Source: Chlamydiia bacterium
Lineage (GTDB): Bacteria; Chlamydiota; Chlamydiia; Chlamydiales; Simkaniaceae
Assembly (NCBI GenBank): GCA_022601645.1
Contig: JAJACH010000001.1
Location: forward strand, 558,001 to 622,000
Direction: 5' to 3'
Length of the DNA stretch: 64,000 nucleotides
A program made the position numbers and the translations under genes. Of this stretch, positions 50,970-59,771 are shown in pieces. The notes under the pieces are model-generated. The model was not told the DNA's origin, did not search any database, and worked only from the letters and a program-made list of their open reading frames with translations. Positions within the stretch are counted from its first letter, which is position 1. Each line of letters starts with the position of its first letter.

Positions 50970-51605
50970 GTGTTTGTTGACAGGATATTGGGTTGTCAGC
51001 TAGTCTCTATGGCCATGTCTGAGAAATTTAAAGCGATGGCCATCTTTGGCCCCCCAGGGTCCGGGAAAGGCACTCAAAGTAAGGTTCTAGGTTCAATGGG
51101 CCGGTTTATTCACCTCTCCACAGGGGATATGTTTAGGGCGATGGACCCTAAAAGCGAAGTGGGAGCTAAGGCTCATGCTGTTTTGGCTGAGGGGAAATTG
51201 CTCTCGGATGAGATGACGGTGGATGTGTGGCGCGATTATGTTCAAAGCTGGATCAAAAGTGGGAAGTTCGACCCGGTAAAGCAGGGGCTTTTCTTGGACG
51301 GAATCCCTCGAACAGCCCCTCAAGTTGCTCTGATTCAGGAGCATGTGGAAATCGAAAGGGCAATTGTCCTTGAGATTCCCGATCACGCTGTTTTGATTAA
51401 AAGGCTTAAAGGGCGAGCTGCCATTGAGGGACGGTCTGATGATATGGACGATAGCGTGCTTGAACGGCGATTAAGCATTTATGAGGAGCAGACGGCGGGA
51501 GTGATTTCGCTTTTGGATCCTTCTAAGGTTGTGAGGATTAACGGTGATCAAAAACCCTTAGAAGTGCTTAAAGACATTCTTAACATATTAGTAAATATTT
51601 TATAA
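50970..51605 (+). CDS. adk: Adenylate kinase
   Basis: Converts ATP and AMP to two ADP in the cytosol. The P-loop GPPGSGKGTQ, the NMP-binding HLSTGDMFRAM and the LDGIPRT segment are in place. The LID is the short form (GRAAIEGRSDD) rather than the long zinc-type lid of most bacterial enzymes, giving ~195 residues after the P-loop start. The start is uncertain: the GTG at 50970 follows AAGAGG, while the ATGs at 51009 and 51018 give a more typical N-terminus. Chlamydiae also import host ATP. Confidence 0.92.
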   Translation: MFVDRILGCQLVSMAMSEKFKAMAIFGPPGSGKGTQSKVLGSMGRFIHLSTGDMFRAMDPKSEVGAKAHAVLAEGKLLSDEMTVDVWRDYVQSWIKSGKFDPVKQGLFLDGIPRTAPQVALIQEHVEIERAIVLEIPDHAVLIKRLKGRAAIEGRSDDMDDSVLERRLSIYEEQTAGVISLLDPSKVVRINGDQKPLEVLKDILNILVNIL

Positions 51606-51613
51606 ATAATTAA

Positions 51614-51642
51614 TTGACAGTCACTTACCTCCGTAGTATAAT
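51614..51642 (+). promoter_or_regulatory. Perfect-consensus sigma70-type promoter
   Basis: TTGACA (51614-51619), 17-base spacer, TATAAT (51637-51642). The ATG at 51662 is 19 bases after the -10, with CGGAGGA at 51649-51655. The mRNA would start at or just before the ribosome site. Confidence 0.8.
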
Positions 51643-51661
51643 ATAGTTCGGAGGACGTCCA

Positions 51662-53212
51662 ATGATAGATGCACAAGCGGCATCTAATCATTCTTGGTGG
51701 GAACCTGGGGTAGTCACTGTTCAGCCATCAGCTGAAAATGAAAGCTTCCCCTGGTGGGTTATCGATGATAATCCGCTTCCTGAGGAAATATATGCTCAGG
51801 GAGATCCTGGCGGAATGGTTAGACTCGCGTTTAACACTCTTCAAGATATGCATGTATTGCCAGGGGGAACACAGGCAACGAATGCGGTTGGTTTACCGGT
51901 TGTTTTTGCAATCGGCACGGGCTACATGGCGGCCGTTCGCGGTTACCATCAGCTCCACGCAGCGCTTAAAGTTGATGATACGCATGGCGAAGAGATGGCA
52001 CGCATTACGATTGCCCGTGGCATCGTTGAGTCGATCGGTGGTTTAGAGTTTACCCCATATCGCATCCTTGGGATGTTTCACCAAACGGCAGGTTCCACAC
52101 TAGATAAAGTCTCCACGTGGATTGCTCGTTTTGGACTCATTATTTTCTCCGGGATTTATGCACTTTTATCTGCACCATCTTGGATGGTGATGGGGCAAAA
52201 ACGGCGCTTTTGGCAAAAAGCAGGACCGGGTCCTATCTCACCTGAGTACTTTATGAAGTACATCGGCGTTCAAGAAAAAGATTTTACTGAAGCCTATCAG
52301 AAAGTTTTTGCCAAAAAGAAAATTGATGTGATTCCGCGTGTTGATCCACGCATGAAACCCGAGTTGCTCTCGCGCATTGATACGTTTGTGAATACGAAAA
52401 TGGATGGTCTGTTTTCTCAAGGTGAGAAGGACACTGTTAAACGCAAAATGGCAAACTACTTGTTAACAAAGATGGATAAACGAGAGATGAAACTCTCGAG
52501 AGTCATCGGCGCAAAACCAGTTGCAGAACTGCGCATGCACGACCTTTTAGGAAGTGAGCTTACACCTGAACTTAAAACCTCATTAACAGAAGTGATCGAA
52601 AAGGGGTCAACGAGTGAAACGCGTAAACACACGATGATCATCGTTGCGTGTTTAGTCGGGATCATCGCCTTTACCGCAGCGAACCTCTCCCTTGGTGGGC
52701 TCCCGTCTGGCGTGATGGGGGGCTTAGCAGGCGGCGCTGCGTTGATCTTCCTCGTCCGTTATATGTATAAAGCGCGCTCACAAATTCATTGGAAAGCCCT
52801 TGCGACTATCGTCACCGTAGCAACCATCTTGGCCGCTGTCACTGTTCTTGGGTTGATGCACGGAGGACCGATTAGCGCCGTTGGGGATGGGCTTATGGCT
52901 ATGACCTCATTTACCATGCTTTTTGTCGATGGTTACTATCTTAAACAAGCGATGAAAACAACTAAGGTCAATAACAAGATGCGCATGGCTCTTCTTGCGA
53001 TCACCGTTCTTAGCGTTCTTTTTGGCATCGCAGGAATGGCCGTTGCTGGTTCTCCCGAAGCATTAGCCATGGCCGGCATTGCAACAAGCTTATGGGTCGT
53101 CACCGGAGGCATCTCCTACTACATGTGGAAAAAAGCCCAAGAGCGGCAAGAAGAAATCCGCGAAGATGAAATCCGCCCGAACATTGCCCCACAATATGGT
53201 GGTTTGGTATAA
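51662..53212 (+). CDS. Hypothetical polytopic membrane protein
   Basis: A 516-residue protein of unknown family. A hydrophobic hairpin lies at about 152-175 (FGLIIFSGIYALLSAPSWMVM). A block of about six membrane segments follows residue 318 (MIIVACLVGIIAFTAANLSL, IVTVATILAAVTVLGLM, LLAITVLSVLFGIAGMAVA, IATSLWVVTGGISYYMW). The region between (190-310) is charged and probably cytosolic. It is expressed from a perfect-consensus promoter, so abundance may be high. Followed 9 bases later by xerD. No transport motif. Confidence 0.75.
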   Translation: MIDAQAASNHSWWEPGVVTVQPSAENESFPWWVIDDNPLPEEIYAQGDPGGMVRLAFNTLQDMHVLPGGTQATNAVGLPVVFAIGTGYMAAVRGYHQLHAALKVDDTHGEEMARITIARGIVESIGGLEFTPYRILGMFHQTAGSTLDKVSTWIARFGLIIFSGIYALLSAPSWMVMGQKRRFWQKAGPGPISPEYFMKYIGVQEKDFTEAYQKVFAKKKIDVIPRVDPRMKPELLSRIDTFVNTKMDGLFSQGEKDTVKRKMANYLLTKMDKREMKLSRVIGAKPVAELRMHDLLGSELTPELKTSLTEVIEKGSTSETRKHTMIIVACLVGIIAFTAANLSLGGLPSGVMGGLAGGAALIFLVRYMYKARSQIHWKALATIVTVATILAAVTVLGLMHGGPISAVGDGLMAMTSFTMLFVDGYYLKQAMKTTKVNNKMRMALLAITVLSVLFGIAGMAVAGSPEALAMAGIATSLWVVTGGISYYMWKKAQERQEEIREDEIRPNIAPQYGGLV

Positions 53213-53213
53213 C
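53184..53213 (+). promoter_or_regulatory. Internal promoter for xerD, leaderless type
   Basis: TTGCCC (53184-53189), 18-base spacer, TATAAC (53208-53213), then 8 bases to the ATG at 53222. It overlaps the end of the preceding gene. Confidence 0.45.
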
Positions 53214-53221
53214 CTACCAAC

Positions 53222-54061
53222 ATGGACCTGATTGCCGAATTTTTAAACCACCTCGCAAGCGAGCGGGGACTGTCCCGTCATACCATCGATGCGTACCACT
53301 CAGACCTCACCGCTTTTGAAACCTCGCTAAATAAGCCCCTACACGATGTTGTCGAGCAAGATATCATCTCCTACTTTAATACGCGCCATGACCTCACCCC
53401 TGCATCAACCATGCGCAAACTCGTCGCCATTAAAGTGTTCTACCGCTTCCTCCACCAAGAAAACATCTGCCAAAACTGCGCCTCTCTTATCGAAACGCCC
53501 AAACTCTGGAAACTCCTCCCAAACGTTCTGTCTGAAAAAGAAGCCCTAGCACTCATCGATGCTCCAAAAACAGACTCACTCTATGGTCTCCGTGACCGCG
53601 CTATCCTCACCCTCCTCTACGCTACAGGCATTCGCGTCTCAGAGCTCACGGCCCTCAATATGACCCATATCGACGAAAACTCGGTCCGCGTCCTTGGAAA
53701 AGGCAACAAAGAGCGCCTTGTCCCCATGGCTAACCTCGCCTCGCGCGCTATCGACACCTATCTCCTCTCCCGGGATACAACCTCTGACGCCCTCTTTGTC
53801 TCCCGCACCGGCCGCCGCCTCACCCGGATGACTGTCTATAACCTGATCCAGAAACATGCCCTAACAGCTGAGATTCAAAAAAAGATTTCACCTCATACCC
53901 TCCGCCACTCCTTTGCGACCCATCTTCTCGATAACGGCGCCGACCTCCGTATCATCCAAGAACTCCTGGGTCACAGTGACATAGGGACAACTGATCGCTA
54001 CACCCACCTCTCCAATAAAAAGCTAACAAAGTCATTTTTTGAATTTCATCCTAGGAATTAA
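53222..54061 (+). CDS. xerD: Tyrosine recombinase XerD-like
   Basis: Site-specific recombinase that resolves chromosome dimers at dif with a partner. The 279 residues comprise an N-terminal SAM-like core-binding domain (1-90) and a catalytic domain. The full catalytic set is present: Arg138, Lys160, His225, Arg228, His251 and the nucleophile Tyr260 (HTLRHSFATHLL; TTDRYTHL). It is slightly shorter than XerD (~298). No dif-like inverted repeat is seen within 300 bases. Assignment to XerD rather than XerC is by overall similarity only. Confidence 0.88.
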   Translation: MDLIAEFLNHLASERGLSRHTIDAYHSDLTAFETSLNKPLHDVVEQDIISYFNTRHDLTPASTMRKLVAIKVFYRFLHQENICQNCASLIETPKLWKLLPNVLSEKEALALIDAPKTDSLYGLRDRAILTLLYATGIRVSELTALNMTHIDENSVRVLGKGNKERLVPMANLASRAIDTYLLSRDTTSDALFVSRTGRRLTRMTVYNLIQKHALTAEIQKKISPHTLRHSFATHLLDNGADLRIIQELLGHSDIGTTDRYTHLSNKKLTKSFFEFHPRN

Positions 54062-54143
54062 AGAATCTCTAGGTTGAACGAGTTGCAGAACAAAGGGGTG
54101 GTAACGCTTAACTGAAGCGGATGCCAGGCTCTTAGAGGGGTTA

Positions 54144-54169
54144 GGGTAACCCAGGCGGGTTACCCTTTT
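54144..54169 (+). terminator. Intrinsic terminator after xerD
   Basis: GGGTAACCC, loop AGGC, GGGTTACCC, TTTT: a perfect 9-bp stem with a T-run. It is located between the convergent xerD and the small gene at 54175. Confidence 0.9.
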
Positions 54170-54174
54170 AGTGA

Positions 54175-54480
54175 TTAAACGAATCCGCCACCTTTGCGCG
54201 ATTCATGAAGGTCATATTCTCTCATAGCCTTACGAGTATATTCTAGTCCATTTTCGTATCGTTCATCTTGTCTTCTGTTGTATTCTGCTTTCGAGACGTA
54301 ATCTCCTGTTCTATAGTCTAAGACTTTAGGTTCTTCGTTCAACCAACTATGGTCTTCTTTCTGAGAAATCACTTCTGTTGCGACTTCCTGGGCTTATTTG
54401 GTTGTTTTATCTTGAACCGTTTCTGCCTCTTTACTTTCAGAAACGACTGGATTTGGTTTTGATGAAACTGGCGATGCCAT
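54175..54480 (-). pseudogene. Small MAxP-type gene interrupted by an in-frame stop
   Basis: Read from the ATG at 54480 (preceded by GGGGAGAATC), codons 1-28 give MASPVSSKPNPVVSESKEAE and on to TTK. Codon 29 is TAA (54396-54394). The same frame then continues, from GCC, for 72 residues to a normal stop, with RRQDERYENGLEYTRKAMRE near the end. The downstream part could restart at the GTG at 54372, but that has no ribosome site. The intact ribosome site and shared N-terminus with the two neighbours argue that this was one 101-residue protein. Confidence 0.7.
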
Positions 54481-54546
54481 GATTCTCCCCTTCTTTTTGG
54501 TTATTGGTTAAATTGGTTTAACGGAATTGATAGGTAATTTGGCTTA

Positions 54547-54759
54547 TTACCTTATTCCTGGATAGGCGTTAGCTCCGTAGCCGGTACCCTGGGTGACCAC
54601 CTTATAGAGGTCCTTTTTTCCTTGTTCAACACGGTTCCACTCTTCTAGCCACTTAGGTACAACTTCGTGTGTTTTTGCTGTTGTAGGATTGGCTGTGTGG
54701 TCTTGCTGTTTGCTTTCTTGTGCTTGTGTTGTTGATGTTGTTGAAACTGGCTGAGCCAT
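54547..54759 (-). CDS. Small MAxP-type protein
   Basis: A 70-residue protein (MAQPVSTTSTTQAQES) with a strong GGGGGAAACAT ribosome site. The N-terminal half is Thr/Gln/Ser-rich and disordered; the second half has WLEEWNRVEQGKKDLYKV. It shares with its two neighbours the start MA-x-P, the A-rich tract and G-rich ribosome site. No cysteine, membrane helix or known domain. It may be secreted. Confidence 0.65.
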   Translation of the reverse strand: MAQPVSTTSTTQAQESKQQDHTANPTTAKTHEVVPKWLEEWNRVEQGKKDLYKVVTQGTGYGANAYPGIR

Positions 54760-54782
54760 ATGTTTCCCCCTGGTTTTTTGTG

Positions 54783-54986
54783 TTAGTTAAATAATCTGCG
54801 TTGACTTTCTGGTTCGTCGCGAAGAACTTCGTTCCAAAGGTCAGTGTCTGCTTGGCCATCTGCACGGGCCTGCTTTAAAGCGGCTTCTGCAGCAGCTTCG
54901 ATTCGTTTGAATTGAGCATCTGAAATTGTTTTTTTTTGGATTTGTTCTGGCGGTGTTTGCGGCCTATTTTGGATTGGATTTGCCAT
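54783..54986 (-). CDS. Small MAxP-type protein
   Basis: A 67-residue protein from the ATG at 54986 (MANPIQNRPQTPPEQ), which follows GGGGGAACGACGG; the frame is open further but without a ribosome site. It is disordered for the first 20 residues, then a helix (DAQFKRIEAAAEAALKQARA). It is the first of three related small genes in the same direction, each 23-66 bases apart. Function unknown. Confidence 0.65.
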   Translation of the reverse strand: MANPIQNRPQTPPEQIQKKTISDAQFKRIEAAAEAALKQARADGQADTDLWNEVLRDEPESQRRLFN

Positions 54987-55088
54987 CCGTCGTTCCCCCG
55001 ATTTTTTAGTGAGGAGAGCGTATTGGATAGATCCCCCCCGGATAGATTTGTTAAAGACTATACCAAGAAAAAGCTTTGTTGCCAAGTG

Positions 55089-56492
55089 TTAGAGTTTTTT
55101 TGAAAGGAGCTCTTTGACGATGTCGGGAGAGGCTTTGCCACGAGAGGCTTTCATGATTTGCCCAACGAGGTAGTTAAAGGCGCGGTCTTTGCCAGCTTTA
55201 AAGTCTTCGATCGATTGGGGGTTGTCCTTGAGGACTTGGTCAATAATGGGCTCAAGGGTGCTTGTATCTGAGACGGGTTTGTAGTCGGGGTTTTCTTCGA
55301 TGATGAGGGTGGGAGATTTGCCGGTTGAGAGCATGTCGTCGGCGACTTTTTTGGCGATTTTACCGGTGATTGTTTTGTCGTGGATGAGGTTGACGAGTGT
55401 AGCGATGTCTTCTGGCGGGGGGAGGGGTTGATGGGTGTCTTTGATGCGGCCGACAAATTCAGCGGTGAGCCAGTTGCAAAGGGGGATGGCGTGGCTTGTG
55501 TGTTTAAGGGCCGTTTCGTAGTGGTCTGATAGGGCTTTGTCGGAGATGAGGATGTTCGTTGAGTATTCGGTGAGGTTTAAGGTGTTTAAGTAGCGCTCGC
55601 GTCTTTGATGGGGGAGTTCGGGGAGGTTTTTGCGGATTTCATCGACGAATTCGCGGGTAAGGACGATGGGAGGGAGGTCGGGTTCGGGGAAGTAGCGATA
55701 GTCTTTTGCTTCTTCTTTAGAGCGCATTTCGATGGTCCGTTCAGTTGCTGGGTCAAAGCGGAAGGTGCTTTGTTTGATGGTGCCGCCGTTTTCGTAAATG
55801 TTCGTTTGGCGCCTGTATTCAGCTTCGATGGCCATTTCCATGAAGAAGAAAGAGTTCATGTTTTTGATTTCGATTTTAGGGCGTAGTTCGGTAGAGCCTT
55901 TGGGTCGGACGGAGACGTTGACGTCCATACGCATTCCGCCTTCTTCCATGTTGCAGTCGGCTGCGTCGATGTATTGGAGGATGGCGCGTACGGCCATGGC
56001 GTAGGAGGAGGCTTCGGAGGGGGAGCGCATGCAGGGGTCGGAGACGATTTCGATTAAGGGAACGCCGGCGCGGTTGTAGTCGACGCCTGCGAAGGAGGAG
56101 AAGTGTTTGAGCATGCCGGCGTCATCTTCTAGATGGGCATGTTCGATGGTGAAGGTTTTGCCGTCGGCGTGGACTTTACCGCCGATGACAATGGGTTGGT
56201 CGAATTGGGTGATTTGGAAACCGCGCGGGGAGTCGGGGTAGAAGTAGGATTTGCGGTCGAATTTGGAAAAGAGGGCGACTTCTGCGTCAACGGCGCAGCC
56301 AAAGGCGGCGGCTTTATGGACCGCTTCTAGGTTGAGGACGGGCAGGGCGCCCGGTTGCCCGGTATCGACGATGCCGATGTTTTCATTGGGCTCGGAGCCA
56401 AATTGATAGGCTGTTGGAGAAAAGATTTTTGTGCGGGTGTTGAGTTGGGCATGGATTTCCAGGCCAATGATGAGTTCCCACGTATCTTTCAT
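55089..56492 (-). CDS. gatB: Asp-tRNA(Asn)/Glu-tRNA(Gln) amidotransferase subunit B
   Basis: Kinase/binding subunit of GatCAB, which amidates mischarged tRNAs so that Asn and Gln can be used in translation. The 467 residues begin with WELIIGLEIHAQLNT, then CAVDAEVALFSKFDRKSYFYPDSPRGFQITQFDQP (the GatB hallmark) and end with a YqeY-like tail domain (FNYLVGQIMKASRGKASPDIV). Length is normal. It overlaps gatA by 4 bases. Codons are C-rich. Confidence 0.97.
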   Translation of the reverse strand: MKDTWELIIGLEIHAQLNTRTKIFSPTAYQFGSEPNENIGIVDTGQPGALPVLNLEAVHKAAAFGCAVDAEVALFSKFDRKSYFYPDSPRGFQITQFDQPIVIGGKVHADGKTFTIEHAHLEDDAGMLKHFSSFAGVDYNRAGVPLIEIVSDPCMRSPSEASSYAMAVRAILQYIDAADCNMEEGGMRMDVNVSVRPKGSTELRPKIEIKNMNSFFFMEMAIEAEYRRQTNIYENGGTIKQSTFRFDPATERTIEMRSKEEAKDYRYFPEPDLPPIVLTREFVDEIRKNLPELPHQRRERYLNTLNLTEYSTNILISDKALSDHYETALKHTSHAIPLCNWLTAEFVGRIKDTHQPLPPPEDIATLVNLIHDKTITGKIAKKVADDMLSTGKSPTLIIEENPDYKPVSDTSTLEPIIDQVLKDNPQSIEDFKAGKDRAFNYLVGQIMKASRGKASPDIVKELLSKKL

Positions 56493-57889
56493 TCTCTCTC
56501 CTTTTCAAATTGATGCGCGAAGTGGATCACTTTTCCATCGTCTAGGGGTTTGCCGATCAGTTGCAAGCCTAGGGGGAGACCGTTTTCTTGCGCGATGGGC
56601 ACTGAGATGGCAGGTAGTCCGGCTAGGTTAGCCCCGATGGTATAAAGGTCTTGGAGGTACATTTCAAGGGGGTCGTGGATGGCATCGAGTTTGAAGGCGG
56701 GACCAGGGGTTGTGGGCATGGCAATCAGGTCGACGTCGTCGAAGGCTTGTTTGAATTCATTGATGATAAGGGTGCGGACTTTTTGGGCTTTTTTGTAGTA
56801 GGCGTCTTGGTAGCCTGATGAGAGGACGAAGGTTCCAAGGAGGATGCGTTGTTTGACTTCAGATCCAAAGCCGGCGCCGCGAGAGAGTCGGTAGACTTCT
56901 TCTAAGGTGGCTGCTTCAGGATTTCTTACGCCGTAACGAACGCCGTCAAAGCGAGCGAGGTTGGTTGAGGCTTCGGCGGTTGCTAGGATGTAGTAGATCG
57001 GGATTGAGTGAACAAGTGAGGGGAGGGAGATGTCTTTAACTGTGACGCCGAGGGATTTGAAGGTTTCAAGGGCTTCATTAAAGGATTTTTCGTGGTATTT
57101 TTGCAAAAAGCTCCATGGAACACCGATGGTTTTGCCTTGGAGGGAGGTGTCTAGGTGGTCGAGGTAGTTTTCTGCGGGAGCTGGGTAGGAGGTGGAGTCT
57201 TTAACGCAATGTTGCCCGAGAACTTCCATAATTAGTGCAATGTCAGCTGCGGAGTTTGCAAAGGGGCCGATGCAATCGAGAGACGAGCCGAAGGCGACGA
57301 GGCCGTAGCGCGAGACGCGACCGTAAGTTGGTTTGAAGCCAAACGTGCCGCACAGCGAGGCTGGTTGGCGTATTGAGCCACCTGTATCAGAACCAAGGGA
57401 TAGGGGAACCATACGCGAGGCGACAGCAGCAGCGGATCCTCCTGATGACCCACCTGGGGCGTAGTCGAGGTTGTGAGGGTTGTGGGTTGTTTTGTAGGCT
57501 GAGTGTTCGCAAGATGAGCCCATGGCGAATTCATCGAGGTTCGTTTTTCCGATTAAGAGTGCGCCTTCTTTTTCTAATAGTTCAACGGCAGTAGCACTAA
57601 AGGGAGCTCGGTAGTTTTGCAGGAACTTTGAGGCGCAGGTAGTGTGGGTATTTTCGATGTGGATGTTGTCTTTGATGGCGATGGGGATGCCTGCTAGGCG
57701 GCCTGGGTTCTCTTCTTGGTCGAGCTTTTTCGCTTTTTCCATAACGCGCTCTTTATGCACTGAGAGAAACGCGCCAATTTTCGGGTCCTCAATTTCAATG
57801 AGGTTGAGGTGGTGCTCAGCGATCTCTGTTGCTTTGAGCTTCTTTTCCATGAACAGGTTGTGGGTGTCGAGTGCGCTTTTGCGGTGCAT
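56489..57889 (-). CDS. gatA: Asp-tRNA(Asn)/Glu-tRNA(Gln) amidotransferase subunit A
   Basis: Amidase subunit that releases ammonia from glutamine for GatB. The 466 residues contain the Ser-Ser-Lys triad: Lys73 (IPIAIKDNI), Ser148 ([13 protein letters not shown]) and Ser172 ([11 protein letters not shown]), at the spacing of known GatA. An AGGAATA ribosome site precedes the ATG, 3 bases after gatC. It overlaps gatB by 4 bases. The operon order gatC-gatA-gatB is that of many bacteria. Confidence 0.97.
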   Translation of the reverse strand: MHRKSALDTHNLFMEKKLKATEIAEHHLNLIEIEDPKIGAFLSVHKERVMEKAKKLDQEENPGRLAGIPIAIKDNIHIENTHTTCASKFLQNYRAPFSATAVELLEKEGALLIGKTNLDEFAMGSSCEHSAYKTTHNPHNLDYAPGGSSGGSAAAVASRMVPLSLGSDTGGSIRQPASLCGTFGFKPTYGRVSRYGLVAFGSSLDCIGPFANSAADIALIMEVLGQHCVKDSTSYPAPAENYLDHLDTSLQGKTIGVPWSFLQKYHEKSFNEALETFKSLGVTVKDISLPSLVHSIPIYYILATAEASTNLARFDGVRYGVRNPEAATLEEVYRLSRGAGFGSEVKQRILLGTFVLSSGYQDAYYKKAQKVRTLIINEFKQAFDDVDLIAMPTTPGPAFKLDAIHDPLEMYLQDLYTIGANLAGLPAISVPIAQENGLPLGLQLIGKPLDDGKVIHFAHQFEKERE

Positions 57890-57892
57890 ACG

Positions 57893-58183
57893 TTATTCCT
57901 CTTTGAGTACGGGGGGAACTTTGACCATTCCGCTGATTTGGTCAGGTGCATTATTTAGGAAGGTGTCGCGATCTAAGGTGTCCTGCGGCGTATCTTCTCT
58001 AAAAACACTTAAAACGGTTTCTAAGACATGGTTACAGGCGGGGACTTCTTCGGTGTCCACCACTTCTAAACTCTCCATGTAGCCTAGGATTTTTGTTAAG
58101 TTCTTGTTAAGTGTCTTTTGTTCGTCTTCGGTGATCTCGATAAGTGCAAGGTCACTGAGTTCTTTTGTATTGATCTGTCCCAT
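57893..58183 (-). CDS. gatC: Asp-tRNA(Asn)/Glu-tRNA(Gln) amidotransferase subunit C
   Basis: Small assembly subunit that holds GatA and GatB together. The ATG at 58183 gives 96 residues (MGQINTKELSDLALIEITED), preferred over an in-frame TTG at 58192. Conserved parts are LNKILGYMESLEVVDTEEV-like sequence at about 30-48 and the LREDxP-like FREDTPQDTLDRDTFLNNAPD near the C-terminus. First gene of the operon. A TATAGA box lies 14 bases upstream. Confidence 0.93.
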   Translation of the reverse strand: MGQINTKELSDLALIEITEDEQKTLNKNLTKILGYMESLEVVDTEEVPACNHVLETVLSVFREDTPQDTLDRDTFLNNAPDQISGMVKVPPVLKEE

Positions 58184-58313
58184 AGTTATCAAAAGATTCT
58201 ATAGGGAGCTTGCTAAAAAGTCTAGTGATTTTTAAAAAAAGTAATGACAAATAAATAAATTTAATTAAACATAAGACTATAGAGCTATTATATATCTATT
58301 TGGAGGTTTTTAA

Positions 58314-58520
58314 ATGAGAGTCATTAGTGGTATTTCACTTATCCTTTGTTTAGCAGGAGCTATTAACTGGGGACTTTGGGGCTTCTTCCAATTTGATTTC
58401 ATTTCATGGTTATGCGGTGGAAATTCAACTTGGGTTGCTCGTGTTATTTACGCAATCATCGGTCTTGGCGGTCTGTGGGGGCTTAGCTTCCTCAGCAAGT
58501 GCAAAGCGATTTGCAAATAA
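58314..58520 (+). CDS. DUF378 small membrane protein
   Basis: A 68-residue inner-membrane protein with two hydrophobic segments (about 4-24 and 41-62), matching the DUF378/YuzA family by its core AGAINWGLWGFFQFD and the later RVIYAIIGLGGLWGL. Function of the family is unknown. A GGAGG ribosome site precedes the ATG. An intrinsic terminator follows, so it is a one-gene transcript. Confidence 0.88.
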   Translation: MRVISGISLILCLAGAINWGLWGFFQFDFISWLCGGNSTWVARVIYAIIGLGGLWGLSFLSKCKAICK

Positions 58521-58526
58521 TTTTTT

Positions 58527-58557
58527 AAGCGCTAGGTAATCCTGGCGCTTATTTTTT
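58527..58557 (+). terminator. Intrinsic terminator after the DUF378 gene
   Basis: AAGCGCTAGG, loop TAAT, CCTGGCGCTT, then ATTTTTT. Stem of 10 with one mismatch. It lies before brnQ. Confidence 0.85.
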
Positions 58558-58579
58558 GCTCTATGTTATGGTTTTAATC

Positions 58580-59719
58580 ATGACAAAGGGCAGCTCATCT
58601 CTTTCTAATGGCCTAGCCATGTTCTCTATGTTTTTCGGGGCTGGAAATATAACCTTCCCCCTAGCAATTGGACTTGCTGTACAGGGTCAGCTATTTTTTG
58701 CCTTACTAGGCCTTATCATCACGGCAATATTAATGCCGCTTTCAGGCTTTATTGGAATCACTCTTTTTGATGGAGACTATCATTCATTTTTTCATCGAAT
58801 GGGTAAGCTTCCAGGCACAGCTGTTATTTTAATCCTTCTTTTATTGATAGGACCTTTTGGTGGAATTCCACGTTGTATCACGTTGACCTACTCAACTCTT
58901 GGAATACCTGGGTTACCTCTTTGGATTTTTAGCATTCTTGCAGGAACTGTTTTGTTTATCAGTTGCTGGAAACGGAGTCGCATTGTGCCGCTGATCGGAA
59001 ATTTCCTTTCTCCAGTGCTGCTTCTCTTTTTACTGGCGATCATCGTGAAGGGTGTTTTCTTCACAGCGAGCAATCCTGTGTATACTTCGAGTGTAGACCA
59101 CCCGTTTTGGTACGGTCTTAAAGAAGGCTATAATACAATGGACCTTCTAGCGACATTCTTCTTCTCGTCGTTAATCTGCGCTAGGATCAAAAACCAGGGT
59201 GGTAAAGCAGGTCTGCTTGCCTCTATATTGAAGGCGTCTGCGATCGGTGGTGGCCTCCTTGCTTTGGTTTATGTCGGCTTTAGCTACACGGCGGCAAGTT
59301 ATTCGGATACACTAAGCGGTGTTCCAATCGATAGGCTGCTTGGACGTCTTGGTCACGCAGTACTTGGTCCCTACGCTGGGCTTTTCGTCTGTGTTTCCAT
59401 TGCTCTGACTTGCCTGACAACAGCCTTGGCCTTAACAGCTATTTGCGCTGAATATTTGCAAGAAAAGGTCTTCAAAATGAAAATGGACTACCATTGGTGT
59501 TTGGCTTTTGTGCTTGTAGCCGCTCTTTTGACGTGTACACTTGAATTCTCTGGGATCGTGGCTCTCTTAGGCCCTGTCCTTCAAGTTCTTTATCCAGCAC
59601 TTGTTTCTCTATCTATTTTTAATATATTGCATAAACTCTACAATTTTAAATCAGTGAAAATGCCCGTTTATGCAACTATCGCTGTCTTCCTTGTTATTAT
59701 GATTAATAAAATGATTTGA
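58580..59719 (+). CDS. brnQ: Branched-chain amino acid transporter (BrnQ/LIVCS family)
   Basis: Sodium- or proton-coupled importer for Leu, Ile and Val, with about 11-12 membrane segments in 379 residues (from the ATG at 58580; the frame opens 8 codons earlier). The family start GLAMFSMFFGAGNITFPLAIG is diagnostic. Later GPFGGIPRCITLTYS and LATFFFSSLICARI match LIVCS proteins. Length is shorter than the usual ~430, mostly in the C-terminal part. No ribosome site. Consistent with amino acid dependence on the host. Confidence 0.9.
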   Translation: MTKGSSSLSNGLAMFSMFFGAGNITFPLAIGLAVQGQLFFALLGLIITAILMPLSGFIGITLFDGDYHSFFHRMGKLPGTAVILILLLLIGPFGGIPRCITLTYSTLGIPGLPLWIFSILAGTVLFISCWKRSRIVPLIGNFLSPVLLLFLLAIIVKGVFFTASNPVYTSSVDHPFWYGLKEGYNTMDLLATFFFSSLICARIKNQGGKAGLLASILKASAIGGGLLALVYVGFSYTAASYSDTLSGVPIDRLLGRLGHAVLGPYAGLFVCVSIALTCLTTALALTAICAEYLQEKVFKMKMDYHWCLAFVLVAALLTCTLEFSGIVALLGPVLQVLYPALVSLSIFNILHKLYNFKSVKMPVYATIAVFLVIMINKMI

Positions 59720-59745
59720 TCATTTAATACTTCGACATTTATACT
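59716..59745 (+). promoter_or_regulatory. Sigma70-like promoter for the Yip1-family gene
   Basis: TTGATC (59716-59721), 18-base spacer, TATACT (59740-59745). The -35 overlaps the brnQ stop. It gives a leader of about 20 bases carrying GGGGGGAG before the ATG at 59772. Confidence 0.5.
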
Positions 59746-59771
59746 AAAAGAAACAATGGCAAGGGGGGAGT

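Noticed and set aside
54062-54143. Possible tRNA or dif site after xerD
   Set aside because: No cloverleaf arms, no T-loop sequence and no 28-bp dif-like inverted repeat could be found.
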